Program-made: the position numbers and the translations under genes | In this document: one piece after another, positions 46,201 through 58,667 of the stretch | How the letters are laid out: each line of letters starts with the position of its first letter | Position numbering within the stretch: the first letter of the stretch is position 1 | NCBI GenBank assembly: GCA_015227615.1 | Contig: JAALGZ010000019.1 | Span: 124,001 to 188,000, forward strand | Reading direction: 5' to 3' | Origin: Labyrinthula sp. Ha | Lineage: Eukaryota > Sar > Bigyra > Labyrinthulida > Labyrinthulaceae | DNA: 64,000 nucleotides | The notes under the pieces: model-generated | Seen by the model: only the letters and a program-made list of their open reading frames with translations | What the model was told of the DNA's origin: nothing | Databases searched by the model: none

Positions 46201-49200
46201 TAAAACACGGAAAGAATATTAAGTAACTAGACTTCTATTACCAGTTGAAAATATCCTTGTTATTTACTAGGTGCATTGAATACATAAAATTCAATTTATA
46301 TATAGCAATGAGATTTCTGGCGCTAAATGTAGCAAAGTAATAGTATTACTTTTTTATTACAAAATTGTTTCTGTTTAATCTTATTTTCCATCGAGCCTCT
46401 TTTCCATTTTTCTTTAGTTCACTTGGATAAATAGCAAAATATCTAAAATAAAACTCAACTTATTCTTGATTTTTTTCTGGAGCAATTTCTCTTAATCAAA
46501 TCGTTTTCTATAACTGAATATGATAAAAATAAATCAGTATATATACTCTACCCACTAAGCATTAATTCATAATATTTTTTTCCTTTTGAGGATACAACAT
46601 TAAGGATTATTTATAGTGATAAACACTTTTATGCAAGAAATATTTTCTTTAGAGAGTCAAGAAATGCATCAATTGCCAGATTATATAGAGTTATACTATT
46701 CAAAACGATATGTATCTTATGACAGCACAGCATAAGATGTAAATTACTGTATAATCCTCATAACTAGAAACTCACACCATCTTCGTATATTTAAATTAGA
46801 CTATTCACTTTCTAATTCTTATATTATGCAGACTAATAAAAAACATATTTCTAGGCCTTCGACTACCTAGATGGCTCCAAATGTCCTCTTGAACCAATAT
46901 TTCTACTAGATTTTCTTTATCATATAATTCTATAACACGAAAAAAGATTGAAAATTTACATATGTATTAAAAGAAAGAAGTAACTTAGATAGTTTTGGTT
47001 TCTTTAGTTGTGGAATTTATTTTTTATTGTATTTTATTCCGTGTAACCCAGAAGAGAAAATAGAATTCACCTATAGATGTCGAAATAAATAGTATTTTCC
47101 TATTAACATCGTTCACTAATATTATAAACTACATTCATATATCTTTGAAAGGTAACTTTTATCGAGATTAATATTTTCTAATATATATGAAGTTTGGATC
47201 ATGGAGTTACAACATTTTAAAAGATGTTGGTATATAAGACCCCAGTAAAAAATTTGAATTGTATACCAATTACTACAAAATAGGAATCAGCATCCATTTA
47301 ATTAATATTCCAAAACACAAAATATTTTCAAGAACTTTTCTCAATAAAATTAATGAGAAACGGTAAATACTTGAGCCCAGAAAACATAAATTTAGGAAAT
47401 GCGAACGATATGTTGGAAATTTACTTCATTAAATTAATAAGAGCATATATGTATTGGCTATTATTAGTAGTTTTTAAAATCAAATGCAAATAAATGCTCT
47501 AAGCATCTTAACTCAATAACCCATCTGCTGATATTACAATATATAAATCTTTTAAAATACATCCACTCTCTGTATCAACTCTTAAGTCTATGAACGATAT
47601 CAAACGTTTCATAATATGTCTATAAAATTTCAGTTACATTTTATTGATAAATTGGATATTTCAATGATGAGCTCAGATGTTTACAGAGATGTATAAATAT
47701 TCCGGTTATATATATGGTGAATATTCTACATCATACAATCGACACTTCATGTATTATGGTTTCATTTAGTTTTCATATATTCAGCCTATGGAAAAGAATC
47801 CGATGGTGCCTAGAAGACTGTTTTATATAGTTTCAAGAACTTTAAATAGAAACTTTATTATTGCGAAAAGAAATAGATACATCTAGGATATTTTTCCCTT
47901 TCATCAATAATAAAAGAATAACGTTTTCTACCAAAAATATTTGAAGAATTAAATATGAAAAATTTATGAATAAATCCCCGCTTTCATGTTTGAATTCTGC
48001 CAAAATAGCAATAAGACCGCAAATGTCAAAGAAATTATACATTAAGAAAGAATACAGGATATACAAACTAAAATACAAAACTCATTTTGGTAGGAAGAAT
48101 ACATTATCGGTAAAATTTTAATATTAATAATGTTATAATATAACCTATATATTACCAACGCGGTCATTTCAAGAAATTAGGAAACATTGTAATTCCTATG
48201 TGGAACAGTAGTTAAATAACTCTTTTGTGATAGGAACAAAACATTAATCCATTTTTTTAAGTCCCTTTCCCCAAAGGAGTTCAATATGTAGGAGAGAATC
48301 TTTTATGCAAAATCTTAGTTTATTACTGCTTCATATATATTTTCAATACCATAATTGATTTCCATCATTCACAAAGCTCTAAATTTACAATAGGTAGTTT
48401 CCGAGGCACAAATTCGTATATTGATGCAGGTAGAAAATTAACAGCATCAAAATCCACACTTACAAGAATATATGAGAGAAATCATTTCAAATGCAGCGAA
48501 TAGAATTAAGGAATGAGTTATTGAACCAAAAAATTATAATGCAAGAGTGATATTTTTAGGATATGCGGAGTATGACCACTTAAATGAAGAATATATATAC
48601 CCTAATCAACTCGTAATATAGCTATAATAATTCTTAAAGTAGAAACAAGTATTATTGTAGTGTAACCTTTATAACACAATAAAGATCAATTGGGTCATGG
48701 TCTCAGTGTTGATATATATTTATTTTACCGAGCTCGTGGTATCCAATTAATGGAGATTAGATAGATTGTAAGTATTTCCATTAAATAGCTTAAATAAAAA
48801 TATCCCGTATTTTTACTTTGCTCTCTCTTAGTTTTCTAGAATTTAAACTTTACATGGCTCAATAACAACCCTACAACAGCTAACGTTGTGTGTATAAATA
48901 TTTATGACTTATAGCTCCAAATAAATTCATATGGTTTTCATTTAAAAGTATTTCCAATAAAACAATGGCTATAATTACTGAGACTATAGACCGAGTTAAG
49001 TTAGGTTGCATAGTTTGTAACATCAATATCACCATCAGTGGTAATATCTCATTCTTAAAATAGATGATCTATGTGCAATAAATTTCATTACAACATTGAA
49101 TTTACTATATAAGAGTTTTAGTCTTGTGTTAATAAAATAGTTTTAATAATGCCCATCCTCCAAGGAAACGTGCTAAAGAGGAATTTGCAGAAAATCAAGA

Positions 49201-52200
49201 ACCTACACTTAAGATAAAAAAAATAGCTATGTTAAAATATATTATTCCGTGCGAAAATTTGCATGTTTTGAGTACTTAGGCTCCAGTTGTTTTTAGCAGT
49301 CAGCTCAAGTAAAAACCTACTTGTAAAGTAGATTTTGACTTTTATAAACTCTTTAGTGTGTGTTTTATAAAAATGATAAACAATCAATTATTCATAATAA
49401 CTAGTATGAAACAAGGTTTAATTTAGGGATCATGTTTTTCTCATATCGTATATTTTGTAATTCATAAATATATAGAGAGAGAAAGAGAGCCAGAAACTCT
49501 TCTATTTAGAGTTGAATTGAAAGGTTATACATTGATTCCAAAATGCTTTTAAAAATCGAACAATGACTTCAAATACTGGGGATGTGATAGCAAGGTGTTG
49601 AATAATGGTTATATTTGATTTTGGAGAATAAAGGTTTTTCTGTGTAAGTGTACCTTACTCAGTTTAGCTTAGGTAACTATCACTATCCTATTCCCATTCT
49701 GGAAGATGTGACTTAGCTTACTACAAATAAATCTAATATGAGTTGCGTATTTAATGTGAGCAAATATATTTCTATTTTTTGCAACAATATCTTAAAAATT
49801 AAACCATTATAGTTGGTTAATATAAAAGAAGTCGATATCTTCAAAATTAGAGTGAAAAGGTCTTACAACAAGATTTTGATTATTAAGACTAATGAAAAAG
49901 AACAATATGTTGATGAAAATACATAACGGAGAGAGTTTTATCTGTCTTGGTTTGTACTAAGAGTATGCCCCGGTGAAACATTACAATAAAGAATATTAAC
50001 TAGTATGCAGATAACACCTGTAAAGAAGGTTTTACGGGGTTTCCGCTGATTTCATTAAGAATTTTGAATAACGAATTAACAACCGAAAGCTCTTTGGAAA
50101 CCCCATAACTTAATCCAACAATCTAATGATACGCTGAATAAATGACACATCACGGCACCATGGAAATATTCTAAAATACAGCGAATTATCTAAATACACA
50201 TTTCTTCTAAAGAGTACCAATGCAGCATTGTAATACATATGGACAAGATGCGAATAAACTTTCTTAACCTATATAAACTTATTTCTATAGAGTTTCTGTC
50301 ATTTCTAATCTCATGTACTTTCTACTTTTGCATAAAATAATAATTATTTTTTTAATATATTTGAAAAAAAAGAATTGCTATATAATGAATTAGTTAGACA
50401 TGATATTTGAAAGATTTAATAAATAAAAGTAAAACTTTTCATATATGTGCTGTGACAAAGAATAAATAAAGTTGGGAAAGTGTTTCTTGTCCTAAGATAA
50501 TTATGGTCATTTCAAAAATTTTTATAAATAAAACACATATTAAAAGCATTTATCAACTAATATGGGTGTAAATTTAAGAAATATCAGAAACATTTGTAAA
50601 GTTTTAGAGGATTTCTTACAAGATAAAGAAAATAGATATACATGCAATGGTAGGTAACCTAAGTATAAAGGTTACAGTAAATTAGTAGAATACACATGGA
50701 AATCATAAACTGCCAACAAATACTATCATTAATGCTGGAAATTTTGGAAATTACTTCATTTAATTTAACATTATTATTTTTAAAATATATCGCTAAACGG
50801 GAATAAGGCATTATACCCTCACTGCACCATCTAAAATTCTAGTTATAATGTGATAATGACTTCATAAGAGACTATTAGTCCCTGCTAATATGTTTGCTGT
50901 ATTTTAAGATGCTTAGAATTTATAATTAAATTTCTGCAAAAGTCTATAATTGATACAGGTATGGGAAGCAAGTTTTGCAATTCTTTCAATATGGTTTAGA
51001 GTTAGCAATACCTGGAGATTTTAAAGTACCCGTACATACGACAATTACGATGAGAATAAGGATTTTTCTTTTTTTATAGAGTTCCAAGTAATATAATAAT
51101 AGCCCTAATACTATTCTACCTTAAAATAAGCTAAGTTTTCCTTTGGATAGTGTGTATACCTAAAATTTACCCTATGGGTTTCTTTTAGATATTTTATTGT
51201 TGCAAAGGAAAGTCCCATTAGCAGATAAGCCAGTGAAATGAGTAGCGACACTGATTACTGTGACTTTATGGAACCATCCCAGAGATTTTCTATCTCCATG
51301 AAAAACTTCCCCCACATGCTTTAAAAAATTGAAAAGTATGCTTTTTTGTCCGTTATACTTTTTTGAATACCTGATTCACTTTGAATTTGAATTTTATTTG
51401 TTACCTTGCAGGAATTTTTGTATTCCTAAGGATATTAATGATCTTAAGAAAAAATGAAAACACTTTTAAAAAAGACGTTGAACAAAATTTTCAACTTCTT
51501 AAGCTACTGATTTGTATTTGCAAATATTAATCTTAAATGGTGATCAAAATTATTTTGATACATTCTTTTGGAGAAACCATTATTATGGAACAAAAGAATT
51601 AAACAAGGAATGCTGATAGCGTATATTGATCTATTCTGTTATTTATTCACACAGGTGCCAGTATATCCAAATACGTTCCAAGAAGGTATTTCCCTTTATC
51701 ATTGTACTTTTTTAATAAAACTTAAATAGTAATATATATATATGTATTATATTCCTCAATCATCATACTTTATGTAAAGACAAAGATAAATACCAGGAAT
51801 TATAAGAGTAATTTCACAAAAACATACATATCCTATAAATTTTCGCAATGCTTTTGCAAGTAAAGATGGTTTAAACAATATTAGGATCTTCATTTTCATA
51901 TAAGCAAATGTTACAGACAAAGCAAAATAAACCAACTTTTAAGCACATTTCAAACGTATATTCAGATTCTAAATCTGCAAAACCATATGAATAAACTTTT
52001 GCTTTCAATTCTTATGGAATCATTACTTTGATCTGTTTACAACAATTAGCAAAAAAGCATCTTGCTTTTCCTATTTCAAAATTAAAAAAATTTTATTGTT
52101 CTTATCTTTCAGTTCCAGAGGTAGTGGTGATAATTTTGTTTTTTCTTATAATTCTTGTTTCTTGGTAATTTCCTGGTAATATATTTGGAACACAAAAGAT

Positions 52201-55200
52201 TTCTCTGTTTTCTACTCTAGTAAGCTTTAGAGCCAATTTTTAGATACGTTAGATATCTTCTGTAATATTTTTTTAAAACTTTATTCACAATAGTTTTTGT
52301 ATTGTATTTTCATAAGCATGTTCCTACCTGGGTGATTGGTAGTTTTTGAGTATCTCTTACAATATTCTGGTACCTAAGCTTTGTGAGGGAACCTCATATT
52401 TTGAAGTCATTATATTATTAAAAGTAAGAGCTCTAATTGAGCTCATTAATATATAATTGGTAACAATAATATAGGTTGTCCACCAATATAACATATGCGC
52501 GAATAAACATTTTGACTTGCAGAAAAATTCGATTATATTATATTTCTTTTATAAGATATGCATTAAAAATCATGTTTATGGTTGATTTTTTAAATCAAAT
52601 TAAACAGTTGTATTGGCTTCTATTATAAGATCCGTATCATTGTAAGTAATATCAGAAATACAACTGCTAATTCTCAAAAAATTAGGTCGTATTTAGTTCT
52701 AGATTCAAAGGATTGATGTTCTGGTGTAATTGCAATAATATCAATATTATTCAAGGCACAGGCTGACTCATTCTCGATCAGAAAATCTTTTTATACTAAA
52801 TTTTCTCTATTATAATATTTTAGATTTCTTCGGAATCCCGTAAAATGTTTGTTTTTGTTTAGAGTAATGAAATTCCTATGTAACCATCCTTCAATTTTTA
52901 ACCTAATTCTAAAATTTCCCATATACTTTAATTATGTTAGGAACTTTATTTTCTCCATATTCGATCAGGAAAAGTAAAGAATGTATATCAATTACCTACT
53001 AAACTATTGTCAAACCTTCATATACAATACTTATTTCACTATCACTCTAACTAAGACTTAATAAAATAATAGAGCAAACCCAAGTTTAATTGACGAGGAA
53101 AACATGTCTATAATCTTCTGTTTAAATTAATAAAGTTTAAACTGACAGGCTTCATTCTTGTTTCTTCAATACTATAGTACAAGCGAAGCAAATAATATAC
53201 AAAACACCACAGAAAATAATATCTGGGATATCTCTTCAATTGTCTCATAAAATAGGATGCAGTTTATGATAATTCCTGTAATGTATATTTAGAAACTAGA
53301 TTTCAAATATACGATGCTTTTTAAACATTTGTACACTTAAGAATTTAGCAAGCTGGCCATTGGCTGGAAGAATATAATACCAAAAGCTTATAGATTGTAA
53401 AAAAATATTAAGCTTATAAGATCAATATCCATTGTTATAATTGCTAGAAGCAAAGTGAATTTACAACCCCTTAATTCGCGATAAAAGAGGCTAATAACAA
53501 AAGACCAAGAAAAATATCAATCGTGTTTCAAATCTATTTTTTGAAATAATTAAAAAAGAATTGAAGACATACAATTAAGAGGAAAATACGGGAGACCAGA
53601 ACAATAAATATGAAGAAACCCCAAACAAAAAGATTCGTGAGTGGCCTCATCTCTTTGAAAAAGTTCTTCTGCTTCTATTCAATACTTCTTCCATAGTACA
53701 GAGTTATAGCTGAAATTCAATGGCCTCAAAATAAAACTGAAAAATATAAACACCATAGAATGAAAACAATATAATCTTCATTGCTGGTGTTAGAAATATT
53801 GGTTGATTAATGTTGATGTAAATTGCTATTACTTTCAAGTCGTCTGATTTATCTTTACTGAAACATTTAGAATTTAGAAATGGTTCTCGACATTTTTTTT
53901 CTATACAAGAACTTCCTCTTCCTGTTAGCTTTATCGAATTGCATTCACAAAGGTTCCGATTTTCTATTGTACCTAACCTAAACTATCCAAACATGGTTTT
54001 GCTAGGTTTCGCTTACCGTTATTACTAATAATATACCCCAAGGACTTTTGAATAAAATGTAATAATCATCAGTATGAAAATTCTTTAATACTGTGTGGTC
54101 AAGAAATCTTTTCCCAATCAACTATTTCTTCGAGAATTGTGTTCTGAAAATATACTCTTTGTTGACCTCTAGCTTATGATTTTTGGACAGTTATGAAAAA
54201 TAGTAAAACTATTCACAAAGCACCATAGTACCTACTACGGGTCCACTCCCTTTATTTATAGTTTATGGATAGCATTCTTGCAACAAGTTTCTTATTGGTT
54301 AATTCTGGTAATGTTAAGAATATTTTGTAGGATTATTTATAATAAGAAATTTCCACCACTAAATTGTGCTAGATTGCTCTCTTAAAAATAGGCAATAACA
54401 TTTTTCTACGAAAAAATAATATTTGAAGAAGAGGCCATCTGCCCACAAACAGTTGCCCCCAACAATATCTCGAGTCACGCTACCCCTTCCTAGAGTTTTC
54501 TCATGTGATGTAAAAATGAAATGAAAATTTCTTGGTCATTTGGCACAGTAAGAGGTTACCCAAGTCATCATTGATGATCAATTGATATTTAACCTAAACT
54601 CAGGATCATATTACATGTAAGACTTCCCAAAACTCTCATTGATACTCGGCATCAAAACAAAAATTATTTGAATATTAGTATTTACTACTAAGTTAAGGAC
54701 CTAGTCATATGAGAGCAGAGTTGCATTCATGTCCAGACTTATTTTCTTACCCAAAAGAAATATCTTCTATTAGGAGAATTTTTTTTCGGGAGTGCCCCGA
54801 GAATTTTATTTTCTCGAAGACCAACTTAGTTTTTCTTCATCGCCTCAGTTCTCCATAAATAATACCTTAAAACCCCCTTTTTAGAGCAATAAGGTTATTC
54901 TTTTTTGTACTTAAAGCGCCATTTTTAACCCCTTCAAGATATTTGTATATTCTAGTGATGAATTTCCTATTCGGTAATGTAAACATAGGGCGTAATTATA
55001 TCTGTTTTCCATGATAACCTAAGCTTAAGATTGTAGATCCTGGCGCTAACTTAGTCTAGGTCGTTTATCCTCGGTATAGTTTATTCATAAATTAAGTTCG
55101 ATATGCCACATGGCCAGGAGCTACCTTATGAAGACATGTTACCAACCTCATTTTCGTTGATTTTCTCCATGATTTTTTTTGACTCCGTCAACTCCTGTTA

Positions 55201-56237
55201 ATACGTCTTCTTGTAGAGATTAAAAATTCTTAAACGCAGAGTTCAGTTTTAAATCTGTAACTGCCTTCAGCTTATATACACTATCACAACTGAGTTTCAG
55301 TAAAATAACATTTTGCAGAGTTTCTTCCTTGCTTCTGCTCGCATGATCAGGGGTCCTGTAAGAGTGTTCTAATCATCCGTCTGCTGATTCGGATATGCTG
55401 TTGCTATCTGGTATCGCTTTCATCGTCTTTTCTTTCTTGGTAGCTCCTGTAATGGGAAGCTTCAATACCAACGTTGAAAACTTATGATAGTTCTAAAAAA
55501 AGAGCTCCAAAAAACTCATGAAATAATTATACTTAGCTACTCGGAGTCTCTAGCGCTCAAACCATGCCTGTCAAGAAAAGTACTTTACTCTCATAATAAA
55601 GTAGCATCTAGTAACTAGTATATATTATTTCCGGATTCACTAGAATTAACTAATGGCCCACCTGGTTAGTATTAAAAGTTATAACTAGAGGATTGCGTGC
55701 AAACTTCGGTTTGTTTAAGGGCTCAAAGAAGAAAAATCGGTGTTTGTGCACCTGGTTAGCTTCAGTCATTATATACGTATTAGGAAACTGTTGAAGTTGA
55801 CTGGTTCCTGAACCCGAATGCTATGCCAATGGTGTTACAAATTATATCCCGAGACCGATATATTTATGTACTTTTTCTTAAAGAATTATCTTCTTCTACA
55901 TTTTCCTGAAGCGATTAAAAAAATAAAGGTACCATTGGTACGCAAAATCTTTTGACACCAATTCTTACGGAATAACAATTTGAATTCATTCCGAGAACCC
56001 ATTCTCTGTGATAATTCCAATACCGTGAATCCCGGAAGAATGATTGGATCTGGTCCAACTTCCGGCTCTTCGCCAGTAATAAGATACTAAAAGCACCAGT
56101 ATTAGAAAACAATAATACAAAAAAAGAGGAAAATTTTCCATTAGGATAGAGAATCTCGGATATCAAATGTTTTTTACACACGCATTACTGGTTTATTTTC
56201 TATCCGTATCGAGTAAAATAAGAAAGTAAGAAACCAA
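43216..56237. other. 13-kb gene desert
   Basis: No frame longer than about 80 codons has any support. The sequence is uniformly very AT-rich with poly-A/T runs and small TA repeats (for example near 51731-51742) and a short GA-rich run near 49477-49490. No RNA gene, array or mobile-element remnant was recognised. The last part (54.4-55.9 kb) is slightly richer in G and C but holds no recognisable gene. Confidence 0.55.
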
Positions 56238-57674
56238 ATGAATAGCACCGGAGAAGGAGTTTCAGAACTTGATTGCAGTGAAAGAGACGGAAATATCGCC
56301 TCTTCGACACTTGTTGTTGAATATATTTATATTTCACTTAGTTTTTTACTTTTTCTACCATCATTAGTACTCTGGTTAAAGAAAAGAAACGAGTCCAATC
56401 CAAGCCTTACAGTGCGGAAACTTCCTCATGTTCTCTTATTATATCTCTCTTGGGTGTGTTTTATTTTAAGTGGACCACTTGATATAGCAACTAAGCTCTA
56501 TGAAACAAAGCACCGTTGTTTAATTTTATCAATCTTTTTTTTTCTTTGTATGCTTCTTGCCTTAGGTGTTCCCATTTTAAGAATAATAAGATGGAAAAAA
56601 ATGCTTGAATACAATAAACTATCTCTCAAAAAATATGAAGCAGATTCTAAAATATTTTATGCTGATATGAAACGAAAATTAACGCTTGGTCTTAAGAATA
56701 ACAGTAGTCAAATAAGTTTTACACTAAGTGGACAAAAGGACACTTCAACTGTTTACACAAGAACTTCTCTTGATGACGAACAATTAGAACCTCTGAAGAA
56801 TAAACTCACCTCAAGTGCTTTGGTGGTTCAGACCATCACGTTCTTTTTTTTCTCCTTATTTCTCTCTGTCGCCTTAAGTCTCTTAGCATGCACTTTTGGT
56901 TCAGGAGATGAGTGTTTTAGATCATTTGCTTATCCTAGTGACTCTATGTATGTTGCTGGAGTTCTTGTTGTTTTAGTTTTTTGTTTTATCGTTTATCTTC
57001 ATAAAATGACAAAAGAATTACCAGATCCCTATGGGCTGCAAAAAGAAAATAAACTTGCTCTAATAGTTCCCATTTTTTTCATTTCTACAGATATTCTTAT
57101 AAATCTTGTTTTGTGTCCACCAGCGCTAAACTCAAAAATTACTGTTCAACAGCAACTACCACGTCAATTAGGTTTTCTTGTATCATACTTTATTCAGTTA
57201 GTTTATCCTTTACGAGTAATTTTACAAAATAAGAATTTGTCAAGAAGTCTTATAACGTTGCAAACAGTATTGAGTTCTACTCATGGGGTTAATTTATTTC
57301 GAGCATACTTGATCCATGAAATTTCAGTAGAAAATCTTAATTTTTATTTAGTCGCTAAAATCTGGAAAACTAATTTTTATATAGATGGTATTTCAAAAAG
57401 TAAAAGAAGTGCAAGAAATATAATTCATCGTTGGATTGAGCCTAACAATGACAGATCTTTGAATACAGCACAAGTCAATGTTGGATACAAAGTTGTGAAG
57501 AGTATTTTGAGAAGATACAAGAGTGAAGATTTTGGTGATGATTTGTTTGATGAAGCAATTCACGAAGCGTATAGATTAATGGTCCTTGATAGTTTTCCAA
57601 GATTTCAAAGAACTAGAGAGTTTAAAGAGTATTTTGCGGGGAAAGATCCATCCGCTGATAATGAAACATTATAA
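56238..57674 (+). CDS. Seven-transmembrane protein with C-terminal RGS domain
   Basis: The protein has 478 residues and the gene has no intron. Hydrophobic helices lie at about 26-47, 62-84, 93-116, 192-219, 237-255, 273-294 and 312-332, with a long intracellular-looking loop of about 75 residues between helices 3 and 4. A regulator-of-G-protein-signalling domain follows at about 338-470. Its signature blocks are VNLFRAYLIHEISVENLNFY (the F..YL..E.S.ENL.FY helix) and DEAIHEAYRLMVLDSFPRF (the LM..DS.PRF block). RGS domains accelerate GTP hydrolysis by G-alpha subunits. The 7TM-plus-RGS layout is that of plant RGS1 and similar proteins of fungi and protists, where the receptor-like part controls G-protein activity at the plasma membrane. 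The ligand cannot be inferred. The ATG at 56238 follows an A-rich leader. No TTTTGGGCAAT motif is near. Confidence 0.92.
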   Translation: MNSTGEGVSELDCSERDGNIASSTLVVEYIYISLSFLLFLPSLVLWLKKRNESNPSLTVRKLPHVLLLYLSWVCFILSGPLDIATKLYETKHRCLILSIFFFLCMLLALGVPILRIIRWKKMLEYNKLSLKKYEADSKIFYADMKRKLTLGLKNNSSQISFTLSGQKDTSTVYTRTSLDDEQLEPLKNKLTSSALVVQTITFFFFSLFLSVALSLLACTFGSGDECFRSFAYPSDSMYVAGVLVVLVFCFIVYLHKMTKELPDPYGLQKENKLALIVPIFFISTDILINLVLCPPALNSKITVQQQLPRQLGFLVSYFIQLVYPLRVILQNKNLSRSLITLQTVLSSTHGVNLFRAYLIHEISVENLNFYLVAKIWKTNFYIDGISKSKRSARNIIHRWIEPNNDRSLNTAQVNVGYKVVKSILRRYKSEDFGDDLFDEAIHEAYRLMVLDSFPRFQRTREFKEYFAGKDPSADNETL

Positions 57675-58133
57675 AAATACTAGGAAACAGTTTTATTTTT
57701 AAAGCACAATAAAGTTGTATAATATGTTCGCTGTATTTTTTTTCGTATGTTTGGCGGGAAGAATTAATTTACCATAACTTTCGGTGAAAAAAAGAAATAG
57801 TTGGTTGTTTTTGTGGTACAAACTAAAATGAATCTTTTACTATTAAGTAAACTTCAATAAATCCATTTTTCTAAAAAAGCAAAACCAAGTTTCAATTTTC
57901 ATCCTCTTGACAATCTCTAGTTTATAACAAGTTTTTGTGACTTGGATAAGAATGTTGTTTACCTAGGGTTCTCAAAGTATAAATTTAGTATTGGAAGCAG
58001 AAAATTTTCTTGCTTTTGTACTTTTGAATAAATATAGAAAGCGCAGACAAGTTAAAATTTATTTTTCATAATATGTAACACAATTACCCAATAATAATTT
58101 CAACTTTTCCTTTCTTTTATTCACAAACTATTA
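57675..58133. other. Intergenic between two convergent genes
   Basis: Tail-to-tail spacer of 459 bp. AATAAA at about 57708-57713, just after the RGS stop, could serve as a polyadenylation signal. Nothing else seen. Confidence 0.5.
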
Positions 58134-58667
58134 TTAATTATCTTCAAGTAACCTCAACACTTCTATTAAGAAATCAACATCTCCATTTGAAAACTCACTA
58201 GTACTTAGCTCAGGTTCATTTTCTCGCTTAACTTTTTTAATATCCATATTTTTCAATCTCTTTGCTTCATGATATCCTGGCTTTGAAGAAATCCTACTTC
58301 CTATACCTGTACTTCTTTTACTTCGTTTTTCAAAACATGGCCAAGGTTCTTGTTTCCTCAACTCTTCCAAAACTATCTTTTCTTCTTCTTCTGTAAAAGG
58401 TAATCGACCATCTCTTGCTCTTACTTAGCATAAAAGAAAGATAAATAAAATACAGTGCGCCATTAAAGCTTTTCGAAAAGATAATTGTGGTTGTTTTGGT
58501 TGTTGTCGTCGAGTATTCAACCATTTTTGATAACATTCCTTTGTCAAAACTCGAGATCTTTTCTATAAAGTTATAATGAATAAATAATCTACCGTCTTAG
58601 GATCTCTCGGCAAAAACTGTTTAAGCACCATTAAGGAACTAACAGGTTCTGAAACTTTTTTTTTCAT
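58134..58667 (-). CDS. Three-exon gene for a small basic protein of unknown function
   Basis: Exons 58593-58667, 58454-58562 and 58134-58423, joined across two 30-nt GT-AG introns, give exactly 158 codons including TAA. Unspliced, each intron contains or leads to stops in the reading frame, and removal of both yields one continuous frame. The protein has 157 residues and starts MKKKVSEPVSSLM. Residues 26-70 are very basic (KRSRVLTKECYQKW, NTRRQQPKQPQ), residues 71-100 hold LRARDGRLPFTEEEEKIVLEEL, residues 101-140 are again Lys/Arg-rich with KNMDIKKVKREN, and the tail is acidic (VDFLIEVLRLLEDN). This suggests a nuclear, nucleic-acid-associated protein, but no domain is recognised. The TTTTGGGCAAT motif lies 233 nt upstream in gene orientation, so an extra upstream exon is possible. 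Confidence 0.7.
58424..58453 (-). other. 30-nt intron 2 of the 58134-58667 gene
   Basis: On the minus strand GTATTTTATT ... TTATGCTAAG, exactly 30 nt, with a pyrimidine-rich middle. Removal joins the frames of exons 2 and 3 in phase 1. Left unspliced, TAA follows within the intron. Confidence 0.75.
58563..58592 (-). other. 30-nt intron 1 of the 58134-58667 gene
   Basis: On the minus strand GTAGATTATT ... AACTTTATAG, exactly 30 nt. Removal joins exons 1 and 2 in phase 0; unspliced it ends in the stop TAG. Confidence 0.75.
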
